DNA from: Pseudomonadota bacterium
GTDB lineage: Bacteria; Pseudomonadota; Alphaproteobacteria; Acetobacterales; Acetobacteraceae
NCBI GenBank assembly: GCA_021805485.1
Contig: JAJZFF010000264.1
Location: forward strand, 1-8,709
Reading direction: 5' to 3'
DNA length: 8,709 bases
This document shows, piece by piece, positions 1 to 6,236 of the stretch (its first letter is position 1; the number at the start of each line of letters is the position of its first letter). The position numbers and the translations under genes were made by a program. The notes beneath the pieces are model-generated. The model was not told the origin of the DNA, ran no database searches, and saw only the letters and a program-made list of their open reading frames with translations.

Positions 1-696
1 GGCGCGATCGGGGGCAAAATCAGCGTCGTCGGCTACTGCATGGGCGGGCTGCTCGCCCTGGCCGCGGCGCAGCGCCGGCCGGATCGCGTCCAGGCGCTCG
101 CGCTGCTGGCGACGCCTTGGGATTTCCACGCGGCGGACCCGGCCCAGGCGGCCGCGTTCGCCAGGCTGCTGCCGCTGTTCGAGCCGGCTCTGGCCCTTGG
201 CGGGACCCTGCCGATCGACCTGCTGCAGACCCTGTTCGCGCTGCTCGATCCGTTCGGCGTCAGCGACAAATATCGCGCTTTCGCGCGCCTGAACCCGGAT
301 ACGCCGCGGGCGCACCTGTTCGTGGCGCTCGAGGACTGGCTCAATGACGGTGTGCCGCTGGCCGCGCCGGTTGCGCGTGAGACGCTCGAAGGCTGGTACG
401 GGGCCAACACGCCGGCGCACGGCGCCTGGCGCATCGCCGGGCTGCCCGTGCGCCCGGAGAGCCTGCGGCTGCCGGCATTCGTTGCCGTGCCGGCCCGCGA
501 TCGCATCGTGCCGCCGGAGAGCGCCCGCCCGCTCGCTGCGGCGCTGCCAGGCGCGGTCCTGCATCAGCCGCCGGCCGGCCATGTCGGCATGGTCGCCGGC
601 CACACCGCCTCGGCGGTGCTGTGGCGGCCGCTCGCTGAATGGCTGCGGCAGGTGAGCGCGGCGCCGGCCGCGCCGCGGGCGCGCCGGCGACGTTAA
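1..696 (+). CDS. PhaC-like alpha/beta-fold hydrolase (3' part)
   Basis: The reading frame is open from base 1, so the N-terminal part lies outside the window. It ends at TAA 694-696. The visible part opens with a nucleophile elbow of the form GYCMGG (Cys codon 37-39). A Cys in the G-x-C-x-G box, instead of Ser, is typical of polyhydroxyalkanoate synthases and relatives (COG3243 type). A likely catalytic Asp sits in ARDRIVPP (codon 499-501) and a His in AGHVGMVAG (codon 580-582), completing a Cys-Asp-His triad in the expected order and spacing. The middle region (DWLNDGVPL, GWYGANTP) also fits this family. The Arg-rich C-terminus (PRARRRR) is a short basic tail. The protein would be cytoplasmic and act on hydroxyacyl-CoA or polymer-like substrates. 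True polymer synthase activity cannot be told from a PhaC-like hydrolase without the N-terminus. No PHA gene (phaA, phaB, phaZ, phasin) is visible next to it. Confidence 0.85.
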   Translation, partial: GAIGGKISVVGYCMGGLLALAAAQRRPDRVQALALLATPWDFHAADPAQAAAFARLLPLFEPALALGGTLPIDLLQTLFALLDPFGVSDKYRAFARLNPDTPRAHLFVALEDWLNDGVPLAAPVARETLEGWYGANTPAHGAWRIAGLPVRPESLRLPAFVAVPARDRIVPPESARPLAAALPGAVLHQPPAGHVGMVAGHTASAVLWRPLAEWLRQVSAAPAAPRARRRR

Positions 697-719
697 GGCT
701 TTCTTGGCGGCTCGCCTGG

Positions 720-2516
720 ATGATCAACCGTCCAAGCTTCTTCCTGGTCGGATTCAACGACATCATGGACGTCCAAGTCGAGACTCCCCCTCGCTCAGCC
801 AAGCCGGCGCAGCCGCGCCGCGCCCCGACGCGCCAGCATGCCCGCAGCCTCGCCAGCGCCGCGCTGGACGTCGCCGCCGAGGGCGTGATCGTCTGCGACG
901 ACACCTTGCGTGTCTGGCTCTGCAATGCCGCCGCGTTCCGCCTCCTCGGGCTGGATGAGCCGTTGCAGTTGCGCGCGCGCCCCTCGCTGGGCCAGGTGCT
1001 GGCGGCCAGCGCCTGCCTCGACGAGACTGCCCGGCGAAGCGTGCTGGTCCACTGTGCCGAGACGGTCGCGAATGGCGAGCGGGCCGCAGGCGAGGTCGAA
1101 TTGCCGGCTGACAACCGCGCCGGGACGGGTCTCGCCCTGCGCCTGCGCCGGATCGCGCCGCGCCGCTGGGCGCTGATGTTCGCCCCCGCCCGCGCCGTCA
1201 CCGCGCCCGACCCGCTGGCGCATGATCCGCTGACCGGTCTGGCCAATCAGCGCCGGTTCGAGGCTGCGCTCACGGAGCGTCTGGCGGCGGCGGGTCCGGG
1301 TGGGCAGCAGGACTGGCCGGGGGTGCTCCTGGTCGACGTCGAGGGCCACGGCAGTCTGACCGAGGTCTCGGGGCGACCTGCGGGGGATGCGCTGCTGCGC
1401 CTGGTCGGCCAGCGCCTGCGCGCGGCGTTGCGCGAGTCCGACCTGCCGGCGCGCCTCGATGACGGCATATTCGCCGCACTGGTTCCCGCCGCCGCCGGGG
1501 TGGAGACGCTGGCGCGGCGGCTCGTCGAGCGGCTGGCGCGGCCGTATGTGGTCCAGGGCCAGGTCGCGCACGTGCAGGCCAGCGTCGGCCTCGCCGTTGC
1601 CCCGCGCGACGGCCGCGAGACCGAGCAACTGCTGCACAGCGCCGATCTCGCCTTGCGGCAGGCGAAGGCCGAGGGCAGCGGCGTCTATCGCGCCTTCAAT
1701 GTGCTGATGCGTGAACAGGCGGAAGCGCGCCGCTCGCTCGAGGCCGACCTGCGCCGGGCGCTGGTGCTGGGGCAGTTCGAACTGTTCTATCAGCCGCAGT
1801 TCAACGTCGCCACGCGGCGGGTGCTGGCCTGCGAGGCCTTGCTGCGCTGGCGGCACCCGATCCGCGGCCTGGTCGCACCGGGCGATTTCATTTCCGTCAC
1901 CGAGGAGATCGGGCTGATCAACGCGATCGGCGAATGGGTGCTGCGCGCCGCCTGCCAGGAGGCGATGGACTGGCCGAGCGGCATCGGGGTCGCGGTCAAT
2001 GTCTCGCCGCTGCAGCTCGCCGATCCGGACCGACTGCTGCGCGCCGTGGCCGGCGCGCTGGCCGCCAGCGGGCTGAGCCCCGAGCGGCTCGAGATCGAGA
2101 TCACCGAGAGCGCCCTGTTCGGCCAGGAGGAGGCGACGCTGGATTGCCTGCGGACCTTGCAGGCGCGCGGCGTGCAGATCTCGCTCGATGATTTCGGCAC
2201 CGGCTATTCGTCGCTGAGCCGGCTCCGTTCCTTCCGCTTCGACCGCATCAAGATCGACCGCTCCTTCGTCAAGGACATGACCGAGGATGCGCAGGCGCGG
2301 GGTCTGGTGCGCGCGATCGCCGCCCTGGGTACCGGCCTCGCGATGGCCACCGTCGCCGAGGGCGTGGAGACCGACGAGCAGGCGCGCCAAGTGGAAGACG
2401 AGGGGTGTACCGACCTCCAGGGCTATTTGATTTCCCGCCCGCTGCCCGCCAGCGAAGTGCGCGCCTTGCTGCTCCGGCTCAACGAGCGCGCCCTGCTCGC
2501 TGGCGTCGCCGATTGA
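720..2516 (+). CDS. PAS-GGDEF(degenerate)-EAL cyclic-di-GMP phosphodiesterase
   Basis: Multidomain cyclic-di-GMP signalling protein. Numbering from the ATG at 720: PAS-like sensor about 37-145, GGDEF domain about 165-325, EAL domain about 341-590. The GGDEF active-site motif has become DDGIF (247-251), so diguanylate cyclase activity is very unlikely. The RxxD inhibitory site (RESD, 238-241) is kept at the correct five-residue spacing. The EAL domain has every residue needed for phosphodiesterase activity: E372 (EAL), N427, E460, D490 and D491 (DDFGTGYSSL), K511, E547 (EGVET) and Q567 (QGYL). Their spacing from E460 onward matches that known for RocR. The expected reaction is hydrolysis of c-di-GMP to pGpG. 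No signal peptide or membrane segment is seen, so it is probably cytoplasmic. The start is uncertain. ATG 720 follows the upstream stop by 23 bases and has a GGCGG-type ribosome site. ATG 765 is equally possible. ATG 639 would overlap the hydrolase gene and is less likely. The stop lies 13 bases before the BLUF gene, which implies co-transcription. Confidence 0.92.
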   Translation: MINRPSFFLVGFNDIMDVQVETPPRSAKPAQPRRAPTRQHARSLASAALDVAAEGVIVCDDTLRVWLCNAAAFRLLGLDEPLQLRARPSLGQVLAASACLDETARRSVLVHCAETVANGERAAGEVELPADNRAGTGLALRLRRIAPRRWALMFAPARAVTAPDPLAHDPLTGLANQRRFEAALTERLAAAGPGGQQDWPGVLLVDVEGHGSLTEVSGRPAGDALLRLVGQRLRAALRESDLPARLDDGIFAALVPAAAGVETLARRLVERLARPYVVQGQVAHVQASVGLAVAPRDGRETEQLLHSADLALRQAKAEGSGVYRAFNVLMREQAEARRSLEADLRRALVLGQFELFYQPQFNVATRRVLACEALLRWRHPIRGLVAPGDFISVTEEIGLINAIGEWVLRAACQEAMDWPSGIGVAVNVSPLQLADPDRLLRAVAGALAASGLSPERLEIEITESALFGQEEATLDCLRTLQARGVQISLDDFGTGYSSLSRLRSFRFDRIKIDRSFVKDMTEDAQARGLVRAIAALGTGLAMATVAEGVETDEQARQVEDEGCTDLQGYLISRPLPASEVRALLLRLNERALLAGVAD

Positions 2517-2529
2517 AGAGGGCCGCGCC
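2517..2529 (+). promoter_or_regulatory. Ribosome binding site of the BLUF gene
   Basis: An AGAGGG run directly after the upstream TGA (2514-2516) lies about seven bases before ATG 2530. It supports ATG 2530 over the second ATG at 2536. Because it abuts the stop codon of the phosphodiesterase gene, translation of the two genes may be coupled. Confidence 0.6.
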
Positions 2530-2982
2530 ATGCTCATGTCCCTGTATCGCATCATCTATGTCAGCCGCAGCCTGCTTCGCGGCGACGAGGACCAGGTCGC
2601 GTCGGAGTTGCGACGCATCCTGGCCGTCTCTCGCCGCAACAACGCCAGCGAGGGTCTCACCGGGGCGCTGCTGCTCGGCCAAGGCAGCTTCGCTCAGGTG
2701 CTGGAGGGCCCGATGGACGCCGTGGAGCGTGCATTCGAGCGCATCCAGGACGACCCGCGCCATGCCGACCTGGTCGTTGTCGAGATCGGTCCCGTCGCGG
2801 CGCGGGCGTTCCCCGACTGGTCGATGGCTTTTGCCGGCCCCGCCGCGGCGGGCGCCGCTCCGCGCGTGCGCGCGGTGCTGGAGCAGGTCGGCGCTTCGCC
2901 CCGCGCGGCCGCCGCCGAAAATGTGGTCGGCCTGCTCGACGCGCTGATCCGCCGTGAGACCGAGTGGGCCGCGGCGCGCTGA
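2530..2982 (+). CDS. Stand-alone BLUF-domain blue-light sensor
   Basis: This 150-residue protein is a BLUF (blue-light sensing using FAD) domain at residues 4-103 plus a short Ala/Arg-rich C-terminal helix. The flavin-site residues known from AppA and PixD are all recognisable: Tyr10 in LYRIIYVSR, Asn38 in RRNNASEGLTG, Gln56 in FAQVLEG, and Trp97 and Met99 in FPDWSMAF. The Asn-Gln interval of 18 and Gln-Trp interval of 41 match AppA. The Tyr-Asn interval is about four residues longer. There is no output domain, so the signal must pass to a partner. The gene starts 13 bases after the EAL-domain gene, and its ribosome site (AAGAGGG, 2516-2522) overlaps that gene's end. This makes the phosphodiesterase the obvious partner, by analogy with fused BLUF-EAL proteins such as BlrP1. 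The partnership is inference. A second in-frame ATG at 2536 is an alternative start. Confidence 0.93.
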   Translation: MLMSLYRIIYVSRSLLRGDEDQVASELRRILAVSRRNNASEGLTGALLLGQGSFAQVLEGPMDAVERAFERIQDDPRHADLVVVEIGPVAARAFPDWSMAFAGPAAAGAAPRVRAVLEQVGASPRAAAAENVVGLLDALIRRETEWAAAR

Positions 2983-3016
2983 GCCAGCCGCCACGGCCGC
3001 GCAGCACCGCGCTGCT

Positions 3017-3045
3017 GCGCTGCGCAAGATTGCGCCGGCCAGCGC
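3017..3045 (+). terminator. Nested inverted repeat after the BLUF gene
   Basis: GCGCTG (3017-3022) pairs with CAGCGC (3040-3045). Inside lies a perfect six-base palindrome, GCGCAA-GA-TTGCGC (3022-3035). It sits 35 bases after the BLUF stop, where a transcript end would be expected before the SGNH hydrolase gene. No T-tract follows, so intrinsic termination is not assured. The inner palindrome with its two-base spacer could also be a protein operator for the downstream gene pair. Confidence 0.3.
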
Positions 3046-3130
3046 TTCGCGTACATGCTCCCATGGTCCGCTGCCGCCCTCGGTGGCGTGATGGCCGCCG
3101 GTCCGACGCCGGCGCGAAAGGGGGAGCATC

Positions 3131-4474
3131 GTGCCCAATTCCCGCGTTCCTGCCCTGGTGGGGTTTGCCCTTGTGTTGCTCCTCGGCTCGGTGGGCGGGG
3201 GTTTGGCCGAGTCGAGCCCCGGCAACGGGCAGATCTGGGTCACGAGCTGGGCGGGGTCGGCACAGGGGCCCTATCCGGTCGGCTACCCGGTGGCGCAGCC
3301 GGATCTCGGCTACGCCTTTCCCGATCCGGAGAAGGGCGCCCGTGACCAGAGCTTCCGGCTCGAAATCCGTCCCTCGCTGTGGGGGCAGGCGACACGGCTG
3401 CGCTTCTCCAATGTCTTCGGTACGCAACCGCTGACGCTCGACGGCGTCTTCGTCGCCGTTCAGGCCAGCGGTGCGGTGCTCGTCCCCGGAACGACCCGCA
3501 GGGTGACGTTCGCGCAGGGGGCGGAGCGGATCAGCATCGCGCCCGGACATGCGGCCTGGAGCGATGCCGTGGCGCTGCCCTACAGCACGGATCCGCTGCT
3601 CGCCGGCCGGCGTCTGGCGGTGAGCTTCCACGTCGTCGGGCAGAGCGGGCCGATGACCTGGCACGCCAAGGCGATGACGACGAGCTACCTCTCCCCGCCG
3701 CGAGCCGGCGCCCATGGCGGAGAGGACAGCGCGGCGGCGTTCCCCTTCTCGACCACGTCCTGGTACTTTCTCGATGCCGTCGACATGGCCGCCCCGGAGG
3801 GCACGGAAGCCATCGTCGCACTGGGTGATTCGCTGACCGACGGGACGAATTCGACGCTGAACGGGGACGACCGCTGGCCGGACGTGCTCGGCAACCGCCT
3901 GCACGCCGCCTGCGGCAACCGCTTCGCGGTCGTGAACGCGGGCATCGGCGGCAACGAACTGCTCGATCCCGACAGCTATTCGGCCGAGAAGCCCTATCCG
4001 GGCGGTCCTTCCGCGCTCACCCGGCTGCAACGCGACGTGCTGGAGCTCTCGGGCGTCGCCAGCGTCATCTGGCTCGAGGGCATCAACGACTACAGCGTCA
4101 ATGCGGATGCCACGCCGGAGGCGATGCGTCTGGGCATGGAAGATCTGGTGCGGCAGTTGCATGCGAAGCGACTGCGGGTGATCGCGGCGACGCTGCCTTC
4201 GGCCCTGCACAGCCCTGTCACCGGGCACGGCACGGCCACCGTCGACGCCGCGCGCAAGGCGCAGAACGCCTTCATTCTGCACAATGGCGGGCTGTTCGAC
4301 GGCGTGGTCGATTTCGACAAGGCGACGCTCGATCCCGCGTCGGGTGAGCTGAAGGCGGCCTATCAGCCGGGCTCCACCATCGGCGGGCCGGGGGACAAGC
4401 TGCATCCCAACCGGGCCGGCTATCAGGCCATGGGCTACGCCGTGGATCTGCGGCTATTCTGCAATCCAAAATGA
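3131..4474 (+). CDS. Secreted SGNH/GDSL-family hydrolase
   Basis: This 447-residue exported esterase-type enzyme starts at GTG 3131 behind the strong ribosome site AAAGGGGGAG (3117-3126). Residues 1-26 form a classical signal peptide: a short basic start, the hydrophobic stretch ALVGFALVLLLG, and a probable cut after GGLA. An N-terminal beta-rich region (about 33-215) contains WVTSWAGSAQ and LRFSNVFGTQPLTL, hallmarks of the two-domain secreted SGNH group. The catalytic blocks follow in order: block I LGDSLTDG with Ser234, block II NAGIGGN (269-275), block III GIND with Asn319, and block V DKLHPN with Asp422 and His425. The catalytic set is therefore complete. It probably removes acyl groups from a carbohydrate or lipid-like substrate in the periplasm or outside the cell. 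The substrate cannot be read from sequence. The stop overlaps the ribosome site of the LVIVD-repeat gene, so the two form an operon. Confidence 0.92.
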   Translation: MPNSRVPALVGFALVLLLGSVGGGLAESSPGNGQIWVTSWAGSAQGPYPVGYPVAQPDLGYAFPDPEKGARDQSFRLEIRPSLWGQATRLRFSNVFGTQPLTLDGVFVAVQASGAVLVPGTTRRVTFAQGAERISIAPGHAAWSDAVALPYSTDPLLAGRRLAVSFHVVGQSGPMTWHAKAMTTSYLSPPRAGAHGGEDSAAAFPFSTTSWYFLDAVDMAAPEGTEAIVALGDSLTDGTNSTLNGDDRWPDVLGNRLHAACGNRFAVVNAGIGGNELLDPDSYSAEKPYPGGPSALTRLQRDVLELSGVASVIWLEGINDYSVNADATPEAMRLGMEDLVRQLHAKRLRVIAATLPSALHSPVTGHGTATVDAARKAQNAFILHNGGLFDGVVDFDKATLDPASGELKAAYQPGSTIGGPGDKLHPNRAGYQAMGYAVDLRLFCNPK

Positions 4475-4486
4475 GGGAGGGACGCC
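4473..4486 (+). promoter_or_regulatory. Strong ribosome site overlapping the SGNH stop
   Basis: GAGGGAGGG starts inside the TGA of the SGNH gene (4472-4474) and lies about six bases before ATG 4487. It fixes the start of the LVIVD-repeat gene and suggests translational coupling of the pair. Confidence 0.65.
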
Positions 4487-5773
4487 ATGAGCCCAGCGGA
4501 TCTGCCGGTCGCCGATCACGCCCGCAATCTGCGCCTGATCGGCCATTCCGATCAGGGCGGACGCCCGGATGGCGTGCAGCTCATGGTCCATCGTGGCTAT
4601 GCGTATGTCGGGCACATGTTCTCGCAGGGCTTCAGCGTCATCGACGTGCGCGATCCGCGCGCGCCGCGGCCGGTGCATTACGAGAAGGCGCCGCCGATGA
4701 CGTGGAACATCCATCTGCAGACGCATGACGACCTGCTGCTGGTGATCAACGCCAAGGACATGTTCGCGGATGCCGCCTTCGCCGACGAGCGCAACTACTA
4801 CACCGGCGCACTCGGCAAAACGGTCGGCACCGCCGCGGCGGGCGACGCCAAGGGCGATACCACGGGCGATGCCACGGGGCGAAGCTGGACGGCCGGGCTT
4901 TCGGTGTTCGACATCAGTCACCCCGAAGCGCCGCGCTGCATCGGTTTCATGCCGGTGGACGGGGGTGGCATCCATCGCATCTGGTACACCGGCGGGCGCT
5001 GGGCCTATGTCTCCGCCCTGCTGGACGGCTTCACCGACTACATCTTTCTCGTCGTGGACATGGCGGACCCGACGCGACCGCGCCCGGCGGGGCGCTTCTG
5101 GCTGCCGGGGATGAATCTCGCCGCCGGCGAGCAGCCGGACTGGCCGGCACAGCGCCGCTACGGGCTGCACCACGCCACGGTCAGCGGCACGACCGCCTAT
5201 GGCGCCTGGCGCGACGCCGGACTGGTGATGATCGATGTCGCCGATCCCCACGCGCCCCGGCTGCTCACCCACCGCAACTGGTCGCCGCCCTTTGGCGGCG
5301 GCACCCATAACTGCCTGCATCTGCCGGAGCGCGATCTGCTCGTGGTGCTGGACGAGGCGGTGCTCGACAACCAGGAGGACGGGCTGAAGCTGATCTGGCT
5401 GTTCGATGTCCGCGAACCCACCAACCCGGTCAGCATCGCCACCTTCCCCACGCCGGCGGAGGCGGACTACGCCGCCAAGGGCGGGCATTTCGGTCCGCAC
5501 AACATCCACGAGAACCGGCCCGGCAGCTTCGTCAGTTCCGAGCTGATCTTCGCCACCTATCAGAACGCCGGGGTGCGCGTGTTCGACATCCGCAATCCGT
5601 ACCAGCCGGTCGAAACCGCCGCCTTCGTGCCGGCTGCGCCGCCGCGCCTGGTGGATCATCGCCCCAACCGCCCGCTGGTCATCCAGAGCTGCGATGTCTT
5701 CGTCGACGCCAGCGGGCTGGTGTTCAGCAACGACTACAATGGCGGGCTCTACATCATGGAGTATCTCGGCTGA
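4487..5773 (+). CDS. LVIVD-repeat beta-propeller protein
   Basis: This 428-residue protein is built from LVIVD-type repeats, each ending in a strand like 'V-hydrophobic-D-x-x-x-P-x-x-P'. Examples are FSVIDVRDPRAP (49-60), LSVFDISHPEAP (138-149), FLVVDMADPTRP (187-198), LVMIDVADPHAP (246-257), IWLFDVREPTNP (303-314) and VRVFDIRNPYQP (363-374). A last partial blade, LYIMEYL, lies near the C-terminus. This predicts a six- or seven-bladed propeller. There is no signal peptide, so it is probably cytoplasmic even though its operon partner is secreted. Five blades carry a His at the same place before the inner strand: H76, H163, H228, H274 and H338. Further His residues sit at 80, 229, 278, 334 and 341. 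Residues 119-130 are a low-complexity Gly-Asp insert made by a 12-base DNA repeat. The biochemical function of such proteins is not established to my knowledge. The histidine pattern suggests metal binding. The last 20 bases overlap the convergent rimI gene. Confidence 0.88.
   Translation: MSPADLPVADHARNLRLIGHSDQGGRPDGVQLMVHRGYAYVGHMFSQGFSVIDVRDPRAPRPVHYEKAPPMTWNIHLQTHDDLLLVINAKDMFADAAFADERNYYTGALGKTVGTAAAGDAKGDTTGDATGRSWTAGLSVFDISHPEAPRCIGFMPVDGGGIHRIWYTGGRWAYVSALLDGFTDYIFLVVDMADPTRPRPAGRFWLPGMNLAAGEQPDWPAQRRYGLHHATVSGTTAYGAWRDAGLVMIDVADPHAPRLLTHRNWSPPFGGGTHNCLHLPERDLLVVLDEAVLDNQEDGLKLIWLFDVREPTNPVSIATFPTPAEADYAAKGGHFGPHNIHENRPGSFVSSELIFATYQNAGVRVFDIRNPYQPVETAAFVPAAPPRLVDHRPNRPLVIQSCDVFVDASGLVFSNDYNGGLYIMEYLG
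4841..4876 (+). repeat. 12-base tandem repeat, three copies, in frame
   Basis: Three back-to-back copies are GGCGACGCCAAG (4841-4852), GGCGATACCACG (4853-4864) and GGCGATGCCACG (4865-4876). They encode GDAK, GDTT and GDAT in a loop of the LVIVD-repeat protein. Because the unit is a multiple of three, copy-number change would lengthen or shorten the loop without a frameshift. Confidence 0.85.
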
Positions 5774-6236
5774 TCAGGTCGGCGCGCAGCACCAGGGCGT
5801 CGTCGCCGCCCGGGTAGTAGCGCCGGCGGCGTCCGACCTCGGTGAAGCCGGCGCGCTGGTAGAGCATCCGGGCCGGCGCATTGCGGCTGGCGACTTCGAG
5901 AAACATCATCCGCGCGCCGCGGCCCTCAGCGGTGTGCATCGCGGTGGCGAGCAGCGCACGGCCGAGGCCACACCGGCGCGCATCGGCCGCGACCGCGAGG
6001 GTCAGAATTTCCGCCTCGTCCGCGGCGACGCGCGCCAGGATCATGCCCCCACGCGGGTCGATCCAGCCGAACCCGCCGGGCAGGCCGAGTTGCAGCGCCA
6101 TCACCTGTGGACCCCAGGCGGCGTCGGGCGGGAAGGCCGCCGCGTGGATCGCGGCCAGTGCCTCCGCGTGGCCCAACCCGGCGGGGACGAGTCCAGTGGC
6201 GGCGGGGTCGGCGTCGGCGGGGCCGTCTCGGGTCAC
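5754..6236 (-). CDS. rimI: Ribosomal protein S18-alanine N-acetyltransferase (RimI-type GNAT)
   Basis: This 160-residue GNAT-fold acetyltransferase transfers an acetyl group from acetyl-CoA to the N-terminal amine of ribosomal protein S18 or similar Ala/Ser N-termini. The acetyl-CoA loop R/Q-x-x-G-x-G/A appears as RRCGLG (87-92). The RimI signature region follows with E114 in LEVASRN, N119, and Y126 in RMLYQRAGF. The Glu-Tyr spacing of 12 matches the catalytic pair of Salmonella RimI. The run GRRRRYYP is also typical. The start is a GTG at 6234-6236 that overlaps the tsaB stop as GTGA, so the two are translationally coupled. The N-terminal 15 residues are Ala/Pro/Asp-rich and may be non-essential. 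The neighbour tsaB makes RimI the preferred call over other GNAT families. The 3' end overlaps the LVIVD-repeat gene by 20 bases on the opposite strand. Confidence 0.9.
   Translation of the reverse strand: MTRDGPADADPAATGLVPAGLGHAEALAAIHAAAFPPDAAWGPQVMALQLGLPGGFGWIDPRGGMILARVAADEAEILTLAVAADARRCGLGRALLATAMHTAEGRGARMMFLEVASRNAPARMLYQRAGFTEVGRRRRYYPGGDDALVLRADLISRDTP

Noticed and set aside
704..732. Sigma-70 promoter before the EAL gene
   Set aside because: TTGGCG at 704-709 looks like a -35 element, but no -10-like hexamer lies 16-18 bases downstream.
795..2555. Long minus-strand open frame opposite the EAL gene
   Set aside because: It is a mirror frame created by high GC. Its translation is a low-complexity Gln/Arg/Ala text with no family motif, while the plus strand encodes clear GGDEF/EAL motifs.
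2657..4405. Long minus-strand open frame opposite the BLUF and SGNH genes
   Set aside because: It crosses two well-supported plus-strand genes and shows no recognisable domain; it is a GC-driven shadow.
4454..5659. Long minus-strand open frame opposite the LVIVD-repeat gene
   Set aside because: The plus strand has regular repeat units and a strong ribosome site. The reverse frame is His/Arg/Gly-rich noise.
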